This document shows, piece after piece, positions 45,048 through 54,883 of a stretch of DNA of 64,000 nucleotides. The DNA is from Breviolum minutum Mf 1.05b.01 (taxonomy: Eukaryota > Sar > Dinophyceae > Suessiales > Symbiodiniaceae): assembly GCA_000507305.1 (NCBI GenBank), contig DF239784.1:1-64000 (forward strand), in the 5' to 3' direction. The position numbers and the translations under genes are program-made. Numbering within the stretch: the stretch's first letter is position 1; each line of letters opens with the position of its first letter. The notes under the pieces were generated by a model, which saw nothing but the letters and a program-made list of their open reading frames with translations, did no database searches and had not been told where the DNA came from.

Positions 45048-46258
45048 TTCAGTGGTTAGGGCGGAAACCCCCATGGCTTTAAGCCATGGAGTTGGGCCAG
45101 TTGGAAGGGCCTTAGAATAACTTTTTAACCATGGTTATTTGTGAGTTCCAGTCATTATGGACTATATTTATACACCCTTTTTGCCCTTTCTAGGGAACTA
45201 ACATATCCTTCTTGGGTAACTTACAGATCCTAAGAATGACCACGGTTCAAAAAACCACTTTTTGGTTACCCGAACTGGGATGATACATGACAAACCACCA
45301 CCATCTATACTTCCCCCAGTGCAGGTCCACAAGTCCACAGGTCGAAACCGCTCTGGCCACCCAGTTTTTTCACTTTCGCTACAGGTCTGGTTGTGTCGGA
45401 CTCTCCGCAACTTACGACGGATTTGTTTTTTCTCGAAACCTACTGGTCGGTCACGCATTCGTGACCTTCGCTTTCGTGGTGTGTTTTTTTCAAAAAACGT
45501 CGAAACCCCAGTTTCAAGAACAAAAAGAAAAGAAAGGTTGAACAAAAAGAAACGCTTCGTTTAAATGGCTGTTTGGGGATCTTTTTTTAAAAAAAACATT
45601 AAAAAAACACGAAGGGGTATATATATATATATAGATAATAGATAAATAAAAATGTGGGACTATTACCCTAGTTGTAGCCACTTAGCAAAACACGCCATCC
45701 CAAATCCATGCTGTTTGCACGCCCTGAAACTAACATTGCCCCTGAAAAAGTGAACTTCCGAAAAAACATTTTTGTGGTGTTTTTCTTATTTTTCTGACAT
45801 AAACACATTTTCTTTGGTGGATAACAAAGGATCAATTGTTGTGGGAACTTTTCCAAGGAACGTGGCTCCCATTTTTGCCAGAAAAAAAAAGATAGACACC
45901 ATGTCATGTGGACCGAGCGAAGTGTTTTGGGTAGGTTGCTGATATTTCCTGGGGCCAACATTTTCCTATTACCAGCTGAATTCCCTGGGCCATTTTGGGG
46001 GGAGATTTCTTCCCCCCAAAAATCCCCAGCGTGAACCAACTGGTTCCTGAGGTGGCGATAAAAATTGGCACAAATAAAAGTTGACATCAACTTCATGATC
46101 TGGCCAAAATGGCCAAAATCATGTACGCAAGGTATATATAAACCCACATTTGGCTGAGTCTCATCGTACATGCTATAGGTAAATCATAATTTAAACATAC
46201 CTTACATTCCGGCCAAATGGAATGATATGTTCACCAAGCTAGATTTCCCCTGAAAACC
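45048..46258 (+). repeat. Segmental duplication, copy 2 (partner 42087-43240), with empty insertion site
   Basis: See the partner entry. It lacks the CTAG element present at 42211-42308. A stretch with mixed frames (45260-45540) and a 167-codon minus frame (46171-45668) lies inside without recognisable motifs; TA repeats are at 45617-45635. Confidence 0.65.
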
Positions 46259-46340
46259 TTCGCTTCCTTCTTGGGGCCAAAAAAGGTCTGGGAACAATGA
46301 AGATGTCGCCTTTGAAGGTGGTTTTTGGAAGATCTAGGGA

Positions 46341-46500
46341 GTTGGTGGGTTTTCACCAACCCATTTGGGTGTTTCCAAAAATAGGGGTAAAACCCCCAAA
46401 ATGGATGGTTTATATTGGAAAACCCTATTAAAATGGGATGATTTGGGGGTACCACTATTTTCGGAAACATGCATATGCGCGAACCGTCACATTGGAAATT
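46341..46500. mobile_element. GGGTGTTTCC element (46377-46467) nested in a worn CTAG-family element
   Basis: The left part, GTTGGTGGGTTTTCACCAAC then CCATTTG, and the right part, TATGCGCGAACCGTCACATTGG, match the interior of a CTAG-family element. Between them sits GGGTGTTTCCAAAAATAGGG ... CACTATTTTCGGAAAC. Confidence 0.65.
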
Positions 46501-47212
46501 AAAACTCCTCCCAAGGGTAAAGGGTAAAAGGTAAGTACCACCACCCTTTTGAGATCAGGAAATCCTTCTCCTTTTCGCTGGGAGAAGGAAAACAAACCAA
46601 CCAAAATCAACCTACAGCTCCCGTTTTTTGTTTTCTTTTCCCACCAAAAATGGCCCAAAAAAAACATCTTTTCTCATCGAAATTGGATTCATCTCTTCAA
46701 AAATTCGTGGTGAAACAATACATGCACTAATGTATATATATATATATATATGTATCTAATATATATGTATCTATCTAATATGTGTCCAAACTCACCAGTT
46801 CGGAATTTCCATGCATTTTCTTTTCGGTCAAACACTGTTATTTCTTACGACGCTTAAAACGGTTGGTTGAAACCACCACGAATAGCTTAGGGAAGTCGCA
46901 ACGGTAGGGTGACCTTAAAACACTTTCTGGTCATCCCTCTTCAAGAGGGGAGATTTCGGGAGAACGACAATTCTGTGAGGATTTCGGGAGGACCCAAAAT
47001 TGACGGCAAACAAAAACCCTGCAAGTTTTAGTTTTGAAAATCTCATCTGATGATGTCTTAGGAGTATTGGCTTGAAGTTGAAAAGACTCCTCTGAAACTA
47101 ACAAAGTGTTTCAGCCCTAAAAATTGCACTACAAAATGGAGGATGAGTTATTTGCTTTTGGGTCAAACGGCCTATTTTTAGGGGCGAACTTGCTGTTAGT
47201 TTGAGTTGGAGG
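46501..47212. other. Interval with TA microsatellite, no supported gene
   Basis: TA repeats lie at about 46733-46790. A CTGAAACTAACA ... GCGAACTTGCTGTTAGTTT inverted element is at about 47088-47212. Confidence 0.45.
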
Positions 47213-47322
47213 GTACACCCCTGAAAACTAAGATGACATTGGGAAATCACCATTTTTAATAGGAAATACATCTTCATTCATGATGCATTTTCCAGCCGGT
47301 CATGTTACTTTCAAGGAGAGTA
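47213..47322. mobile_element. ACACCCCTGAAAACTAAGATG element
   Basis: The core TTTTAATAGGAAATACATCTTC and the end CATTTTCCAGCCGGTCATG place it with the GCAATGG family. Confidence 0.5.
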
Positions 47323-47450
47323 TGAGTATGTAAATCTTGTTGGATTCCACAACCTTTGCCATCTTCCGTTTGAGCCAAAAAAAATCCGCCACAAAACATA
47401 CAGCCTTACACTTCGCCTTTTTGACTGCAAAGCTGTTGTGAAAACTGATC

Positions 47451-47517
47451 CTCCCTGAAACCAACAGCTAGTTTTGCACCTGAAAAATGGATGGGACTGG
47501 CTCTTAGTTTCAGGGAG
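47451..47517. mobile_element. Very short CTCCCTGAAAC inverted repeat
   Basis: 67 bp: CTCCCTGAAACCAACAGC ... CTCTTAGTTTCAGGGAG. The interior, CACCTGAAAAATGGATGG, is the family mark (also at 8094-8144 and 32345-32400). Confidence 0.7.
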
Positions 47518-48469
47518 TGTGAATCAAGGAGCCTCAAACAATCTCAGCTGCCAGATTTTTTGTCAAAAAACGATAGGCCTCTCAAGATGGATTTGATGAT
47601 TTCAATGTGTGTTTTTTTTCCCCGTAAGTCTTCGGGGAGGACTGTTGTTTTCACAACACGAAATAACAAATCTATGTTTTTTTTAAATGCTGGCAGATTT
47701 CAAAACAAACCTTGCAAAACTGGGATGTTGAATAATTTTTTCTAAATTTGTGAAGCGGCTTTGAGACATCCAAGCACTTCTTGTAGGGTGTCAAAAGACA
47801 TCAGTTGGAGGTGTGGATGGCAATCGAAGATAGCTGGCAGTGGGCTTGGCAGGTGGGTCAGGGAGCGACTTTTCCAGCCGAGTTTAAAATAGATGGATGT
47901 ATGGATGAAAATGGTGATGTCCCACCCCATTTTTTCCATTGTAAAAAATTCTAAATATATGCAATTGATGAGGTTTCAAGTTTCAAAAAGCAACACAATG
48001 AACTCAAAAAGGGCACGACCCTGGTCTTAAGGGATTAAGTAGCGTGTGGGGTCCCGCTTTGCCAAGTGTCATTGCTATTCTTTTCTCCCTGAAAAATGTA
48101 AATTGCCATCGGCCTGGCCCGCTGCTCAGCTTGCCCCTTGCCCACTTGCGCACTCTTTCGGATGGGAAAATTCCCCAACGAACATCGGTTTCACCGGGGG
48201 TTGTTATAGCTCCAAATCGAACGGACCCTCAAACCCCCAGCTCCGTCAAAGTACTACAGCTAGATGCTGGGTCAACATGTTCGTTGCCGGATTTGGCCAC
48301 CGCATTCCATGGGTTTTTCAGAAAATGAAAATTAGAAGAAAACCCATCTATCCAATGGTTCCAGTGTGGTGCGAAAATCGGGGGCAACTTCGGCATTGTT
48401 GATTCATTTTAGACACTTTAGATGTCGAAGCGTGGAAAATCCCAAGTATATATTTTGTTTGTCTCTATT

Positions 48470-48615
48470 TCTGAGCAAAATTTCCCCCAAAAATTCCTAA
48501 ACCTGAATCGTTCGGGCATTTCGTCCGGGGGAACTCCCTTTTATTCTCCACGACATGTTGGGGTGACGTTAACCGGCGGGAAAGGTTGTTGTACTTCGCC
48601 CGAATATTGCTATAA
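48470..48615. mobile_element. CTGAGCAAAATTTC element
   Basis: The interior ATTCCTAAACCTGAATCGTTCG and GGGGTGACGTTAACCGGCGGG, ending TTCGCCCGAATA, matches 50005-50123. Confidence 0.6.
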
Positions 48616-48666
48616 AACTTCATCAACTTCATCTCATTATCCTTTTCATCTGTGTCCAAATTCATT

Positions 48667-48788
48667 ACCCTCTGGTAAACTAACATAGCGATTGCTGGAA
48701 TATGCCCATTTTCATCATTTTCAATGAGAATACATCGACTCAATCCGGCTCCATTTTCCAGTGCTATGTTAGTTGATCCCGGAGTGTA
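48667..48788. mobile_element. CCTCTGGTAAACTAACATAGCG element
   Basis: Inverted ends CCCTCTGGTAAACTAACATAG ... GCTATGTTAGTTGATCCCGGAG. Confidence 0.7.
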
Positions 48789-50004
48789 CGAACAGTTGGT
48801 GTTTTTTTGCCAACCCATCTGAAAACTATGCGCAACTCAAACGAGATCATGAAAACCCCAAGTTGCAGGGTTAAAATTTCCACAAATCATTGAAATTTCA
48901 CCACCAATCATCATGAAATTCATGAAACTTGGTTGTCACAACGTCAGCCTTTCCCATCTAAAATATCTAAATGTCAGTTTTCATCTTGTCTTAGCTGGCT
49001 GGTGCAAACCACCCTCAACTTCTCATTTACTCACCACTCTAAGCACAACACAGACGGTATAAACAGCTTTTCAAAAATCCCAGTCGATGTGAAAAAAGGA
49101 AAAACATGTCAGGAATCTTTAAAAAGACAATGCACAACATGTCACTAATTGGTAGGTTTTCTCGCGTTTCCGTTTCACAACTGGATAAGACTATAGATCC
49201 CCAAAGTTTGGGGGTACAACTTTTCTGACAAAAATGAAACATATTCGTCAAAAATCTTAGGGTGGACACGATGATGTTTTCTCTACCACCCCCCACAATA
49301 TGATTCGTTGGATTTCTTTCTTCCCGGCCGGAAAAAACAAGAAGCTGTCTTCAAGTTCTGCTTGTTTTCACCCAGCATCTTTTCTTACACCAAATGAGTG
49401 TGAAGACTAAAGCAGCGATGAGGAAAAAAATCAATGCTCCCAACAAAGGATCAAAAGATTCCATGCAAAGGAAATAGATCACATGGCAACTGAGATAAAC
49501 GCCTCGGGTGATGAAACAAATCCATCAACAACTCTTGCAGAGTGGGCTCCTACCAGTGATAAATGGACTTAAAAACTCATAACCCCTTTTAATGCCCCCT
49601 ATACATGGCCTTATGAATGGGTAACTGGAGTTATTTCACCCCCCAAAATGGAGCTATTTCATCTTATACTTGGTTTTTGGGTCTACTTTGTGGATACAAA
49701 ACGCAGAAAATATAATCTCCGCAGTAATGGGCATGTTTACTGTTGGATATGTGGATAAAAAATGTGGCACATATTCCTGCCTGGAACCTGATGGCCAATC
49801 CAGTTTGAAACGGCTGTTTCAATGGGATGATTTAGAGTCTTTAAATGAAAAATCTTTGGAAATGACCAAACATCCATTTTAAACTGGTTGTTTGAGGTTC
49901 CAAGTGGTTACTGTATACCCTATTTCACACCTGGGGTGATTTGTATCTTGCGGAAATTGAAATGCCCCTGCAAAATGTGACAGTTCATCCAATGAACAAG
50001 GTAT
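48789..50004. other. Interval without a supported gene
   Basis: A worn CTAG-family fragment lies at about 48795-48840. Frames at 49670-49882 (+) and 49039-49296 (-) have no motif. Confidence 0.4.
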
Positions 50005-50123
50005 CTGGGCAAACTACTATAATTCCTAAACCTGAATTGTTCGGGTATTTGGGGGGATTTCCCTTGCTTAACCACCATTTGGGGTGACAAAACCGGCGGG
50101 AAAGGTCGTTATGATTTGCCCAG
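50005..50123. mobile_element. CTGGGCAAACTACTATAA element, reference copy
   Basis: 119 bp, inverted ends CTGGGCAAACTACTATAA ... TTATGATTTGCCCAG, interior TTCCTAAACCTGAATTGTTC. Confidence 0.8.
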
Positions 50124-50370
50124 TAAGATATCACGCCCGATATTCCCAAGAGTGCGCTCGGAGAAACAGGGGCGCCATTTGTCTTACCAAGCCAAACAAT
50201 GCATTTTAAGAAGGGACATCCCTGAAAATTACCATAAATTTGTATTGTTTGGTTCCCCCAAAATAAGTAATATAATAATTAACCCTTTAGAAACCAACAG
50301 TTTTTTTCCGATTTACGCAGTTTTTCTCATGATCCTGGTGGTTTTTTTAGCCACCGAAAATGAAACATAT

Positions 50371-50464
50371 GGGTGTTCCCAAAAATAGGGATACCCCAAA
50401 ATGGATAGTTTATAGAAAACCGATTAGAATGGAAGATTTGGGGGGTACCGCTATTTTCGGAAAG
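50371..50464. mobile_element. GGGTGTTCCCAAAAATAGGG element
   Basis: Ends CCGCTATTTTCGGAAAG; interior AAAATGGATAGTTTATAG. Fourth copy of the family. Confidence 0.7.
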
Positions 50465-50658
50465 ACCCATATTTGGCTGTCAAATTGGGAGTCCTTTCCA
50501 ACAAAATATTTGGGGGAAACAAATCTTAATCAGGGAAAATATTTGGTCAACCCAGAGAAATTTTGGTAGTAACAAAAAAATTAAACCCCACGATCAACTC
50601 AAAGGGGCTACTAAGGGCACAAGGGACGATTCCAAAGATTGGCAAAGTCTATGTTTAA

Positions 50659-50745
50659 CTAGCTGGTGGTTTCAACCCATCTGAAAATATTGCTCGACTT
50701 GGATCATCTTCCCAGGGGTGAAAATAAAAGTCGCAAAGATTGGTC
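50659..50745. mobile_element. CTAG-family left half
   Basis: CTAGCTGGTGGTTTCAACCC ... CAGGGGTGAAAATAAA. A possible right end (GAAGAAACCACC) lies 140 bp further on at about 50888, after unrelated DNA, so the copy may itself be interrupted. Confidence 0.55.
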
Positions 50746-50928
50746 AACAAAAAAACTTTTAAACTCCTAGAACTCGACGCAGCGATGAAGGCAAGGATGA
50801 TAACCAGAAACATTGACCGCACTGAAACAAAGACAGGTTGGCAGAGATTTACTTGGTCTTTCTCGATTTTTTTGACCCAATTACTTGAAGAAACCACCAA
50901 TGACCCAATGACTTTTATTGAAGATGTT

Positions 50929-50991
50929 TTGTTGTTGTTGTCGTGGTTGTGGTTGTGGTTGTTGTTGTTGTTGTTGTCGTGGTGTTTTTCT
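50929..50991. repeat. TTG/GTT trinucleotide-type repeat
   Basis: A run of GTTGTTGTTG and GTGGTTGTGG units of about 60 bp. Confidence 0.85.
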
Positions 50992-51440
50992 CAAAGTAGT
51001 TGACCCATTCACCTTGACAAACAAACGCACACTTGAGAAGGTTTCTTAGTAGGGTGGGGAAGGTGGAAGCATTACGTGCAAGTGAAAATTTCACATAGCC
51101 TCCCTGAAGCCAACAGTTCGCCCCTAAAATAATAGGCCAAATCCTAAAAAGGAAAGGCCAATATCTTCCAAACTCCTCAAGTGTCAAGTGCGAGCAATGT
51201 TAAAGGAACCTATATATTATATTGGGTGCGTTTTGGGCCTCAAAACCATGAAAAACTGAAGGTTGCAAACCCTTAAAACCCCTTGAAAATGTAGGAAAAG
51301 GTTTGGTGTATATTTCGCCCACATCTACTCCCCACCTTGGGAATCTTTAACCCTTCATCTTAGTAACTAAAACTACGGGGTCATTTTTTTGCGGAGTTGC
51401 CCCGAAGACATGATTTGAGCCGCGCAAAACAACCATCCTA

Positions 51441-51569
51441 CTTTTCATTCTACTGGTTGGTTCACGAGGGTGCTTGTACTATTTGTAATGGTTCATTAAA
51501 ATCCCCTTTAACTGGGTATTATCATCCCTTATTTACAGCAAATACCCAATTTTTTTTCATGGCTCATTT
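51441..51569. mobile_element. GGTTGG...TGGCTCATTT repeat, diverged copy of the GGATCC family
   Basis: CATTCTACTGGTTGGTTCA, CATTAAAATCCCC, TTTTTTCATGGCTCATTT in family order. It is the last clear intergenic repeat before the gene-rich right flank. Confidence 0.5.
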
Positions 51570-51867
51570 GGATCCAAGAGGCAGCCACCAGCAAAAACCA
51601 AGAGGCTTGTTCCACCACAACCTCGACCCCAAGTCGTTTCATGTGTCTTCCTCACCAGAAATTCCACGCTGCCAAAATTGATGGGTACAATCCTAAGTCG
51701 TTGTCGTTGAAACCGGCGAAATCGGCAGCGGCTCTCACATGCCACTCACTTAGGATACGTGGTCAATGAGGTGGGTAAACCAAGCGCATTTGGTAGACTA
51801 ACGCCACTATTAGAGGACTTCCTAATCATGCTCGCTAACCACTTTGAAGTTTTGGGATGCATACGCA

Positions 51868-52075
51868 CATGCGTTACATTACATTACGTTACATTACATT
51901 ACATTAAATTACATTACAATACATCAAATTACGTTGCGTGATGTTACGTTACATTACATTGCAGTACATTACATACGTACATATAGTACATACGTACATA
52001 CATACATACATACATACATACATACATACATACATACATACTGACTGACTGACTGACTGACTGACTGACTGACGC
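51868..52075. repeat. Compound microsatellite
   Basis: ACATT/ACGTT pentamers (51868-51965) run into CATA tetramers (about 51990-52040) and then CTGA tetramers (52041-52072). Confidence 0.9.
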
Positions 52076-52864
52076 ATTTAACGGAAAAAAAGATCAAGAT
52101 GTGTGCAAGTACAGGTGATGTTGAATGCAGTACATTTGTTCTATTGTGATGTGAGCTTTTCTTTCCGTAAAGATTTTTTGAGTGCAACGCAGATAATTTT
52201 ACATTAAACAAACATTTGTAAATGTACGTGAAAATTTTAAAGCAATGTATTTTAAATGTTTGATTGACTGATTGATCGGTTGATGGATAGGTTGAAAGAT
52301 TACCAACTGACTAAGTGTCGAATGACAAAATACCAAAACACACAACACGTAAAAGACGTTACAGATACATGATACATATATACATACAGAAAATTTTTCT
52401 AATTTTCTACATTGTTTAAACAAAGCAAATTCATTATTAATCTTTTGACTTTGAATTAGAGGTCAGGCTCCTCCGCGCCCTGCTCTTCGCAACCGCGCAT
52501 TTCGCAAAACTTGGCACAGGAAAAGCGTGACTAAGAACATGACAAGGACATCACAAAAAAACAAATTATCGCCTTACCTGTCCCCGTATACGTAACCGTT
52601 GTTGGGTCCTTCGAATTCGTTGTTTGCCTTTTCAAAGTTGAAGCCGTACACCAGCAAAATCAAAGTCCTGGCAAATGCAAATCAAAAGAAAAAAAGAAAC
52701 AAACAAAACGGGGCCTCCTGTGGTGCTGCATGATGAAGTGTTGCAGCTTGCTCGTTTGTATGGTGACAACCGCTTCGTAACGTGACTTTACGCTTGCACC
52801 ACAATGTACAAGTTAAAATTGCAAGTCTTGAAAAGAAAAAAGATCTAATTGGGGTACCTTTCCG

Positions 52865-53470
52865 GCTGCATTAAAGCGGAGCCTGATGCAAGCATCAGGC
52901 CATGCATGCATAATGCCGGGATCACCGCCATTCCAAAAAAAGGAATTGCCCTTTCCAAAAGAACCAGGCAAACCATGCGTATTTACACGTGCAGGTAGAC
53001 ACGTAAAAGGCCCAAGTGCAGTAAAATCATATTTAGGAACAAGTGCAATGGGTAATCAACTTCACGGCCACACACAGCATGCAAAAAGAAAGGCAGCCAA
53101 GTAGGTGGAATGCCACTAAAGGCCCATCTGTACAGCAAATCTTTAATTCGTTGCAAGGCTCCATGCAAGTCGGGCAAATTTTGAACCTGGCAAAGGCAAA
53201 AGGGCGACAAGTAAACACAACAAATTAAACAAGACAGAAGTGACAGAAGCGATTGGACTTCAGATTCTGCCAGGAGAAAACATGCGACGAAAGCATAGCG
53301 TCAAAAGACGAATTCTCCCAGCAGTAGATGAAGTCAAGTCCTCCATGCCGGCCAAGAGGACTCCGCTGGGCGAAAACAAAAAACCTCCAAGAGAGCCACC
53401 GTGCGTTGAATTCGCTCCTAAGCTGGATCACCCCACACGGCTTTCATATCCTTCATCTCGTTCTTGACAT
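52865..53470 (+). CDS. Possible + strand exons, unknown protein
   Basis: Three protein-like stretches lie close together: about 52868-52993 (IKAEPDASIRPCMHNAGITA ..., ending at a CAG|GTAGAC donor), about 53037-53225 (VQWVINFTATHSMQKERQPS ... GSMQVGQILNLAKAKG, stop) and 53240-53467 (GENMRRKHSVKRRILPAVDE, then MPAKRTPLGENKKPPREPP). They are in different frames and I could not chain them. They may be exons of a gene or remains of one. The minus-strand frame at 53720-53418 competes for the last part. Confidence 0.35.
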
Positions 53471-53720
53471 TCAAAACTTCTTGCTTCAATCTAGCAACTT
53501 CTGTCAGTCTATTCAATTCAAACAAACCAACTGTCATGTCTAATCTTTCTTCACAGTATTCACTCCAAACTTCCAGACTGTAGAATGAGTGCCACAAAGG
53601 CCATAACGTTTCATCTGTCGCCATGTCCATTGTCAAGAGAGAGTGAGAACGTTTCGGTTGCGAGATGTCTTGAACTAAAACGATTTTAGAATGGAACAAT
53701 GGAATAATGCTATTCATCAA
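53418..53720 (-). CDS. Possible minus-strand exon with coiled-coil segment
   Basis: The minus-strand frame reads WSEYCEERLDMTVGLFELNR, then a leucine-heptad helix (TEVARLKQEVLNVKNEMKDM) and a stop. It is protein-like and overlaps + strand frames, so only one strand is likely to be coding here. No partner exon is identified. Confidence 0.35.
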   Translation of the reverse strand: MMNSIIPLFHSKIVLVQDISQPKRSHSLLTMDMATDETLWPLWHSFYSLEVWSEYCEERLDMTVGLFELNRLTEVARLKQEVLNVKNEMKDMKAVWGDPA

Positions 53721-54448
53721 AAAGATGGAAGAACCAAGGATCCCATGACAAATGCATGCAACTCATGCAGAAGCAACACCCACCCTGATGACGTCAAGAA
53801 ACCGTTGAATGAAGAAGACAATCAGAAAGACTGTGCTCTCGCGCTTGAGAACGAACTCGATGTAAAGAAGCTCCCGACGGATTCGTGGCGATGCAGTCTA
53901 TCGGTTCTAAAGACAATGTGCTGATCCATTGCCGAATGAGATGAGCTCAGAATGGGAAACAGTCGTGTCTTGATCCACTCAATATTCCACTCTATACCAA
54001 TATATATATATATAAACCTACTGAACCTTTTACCTACTTTTTTTGGGGTGAAAAACAAAACGATATCTATTTCCAAGATGATGGGAAAATAGTTGTGTTT
54101 TTCTAAAAAAACCTATCTATTTTTGGAATCACCTTAAATTGGATGATTTTAGACATCCCAAACAAGTAAATTGTTTGTTAGATGGAGTCCCAATGCATAA
54201 TCCCATGACCAAATCCCGGGTTTGACTGGCTCATGATGAGGCATAAGATGCCTGTGGAGGGGCAGTTTCTTGATGTTTCTTGTGCCTTTGGGAATCAGGA
54301 TGATACCAAGAAACCAAAATCATCCAGCACAAAAAAAAACATAATTTCAAAAAAGGTTAGTTGGTTCCAGGAACCATGTAATCTGGATCCTGAAGTTCAC
54401 TGCACCAGGTTATCCTCTCAATATATGCTTTTGATTTCACTTGGATAA
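53691..54448 (+). other. Two weak + strand coding candidates before the long gene
   Basis: 53691-53924 (acidic/polar, NTHPDDVKKPLNEEDNQKD) and 54233-54448 (GQFLDVSCAFGNQDDTKKP) are protein-like but lack clear splice partners. They could be 5' exons of the following gene. A TA run lies at 53999-54014. Confidence 0.3.
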
Positions 54449-54883
54449 CGCAAATCATTAAAAATCTCATTCCACCCTTTCAGAAGGGGCTGCCTTTGAC
54501 ACCCTAGATTTCTCTCCTTCCATCCCGTTAGCCCCGGCCATGGGGATCATTCACAAGATCAAGACCTGATCAAACAGTCCGGGCTCCCATTTTTCCCGCT
54601 GGGCCATTTGGAGCTCTTTGGTGGAGTGTCTTACCCCATCTTACCTGGGCTCATGACTAGGGCTCTGGTTTCACATCATTTCGGAAAACATTTTTGGGAA
54701 AAAAATCCATCAATTCATGAAATAGCACAAGATAAGGATCCAAGGGCTATTGGTTATAGATTCAATTTTGATATGGATGTGCCAATCAATATGTGCATTT
54801 TTTTTTATCAAAAAGGTGATTACAATATATTGCCTTGTGATGAGAACGTATTGGCTACCATACAATGATTTGACCAAAGCATT

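Noticed and set aside
45668-46171. 167-codon minus-strand frame
   Set aside because: No motif, and the composition follows T/A tracts; it overlaps a duplicated repeat segment.
51868-52075. CRISPR-like array
   Set aside because: The repeats are contiguous 4-5-base units without spacers: a compound microsatellite in a eukaryotic context.
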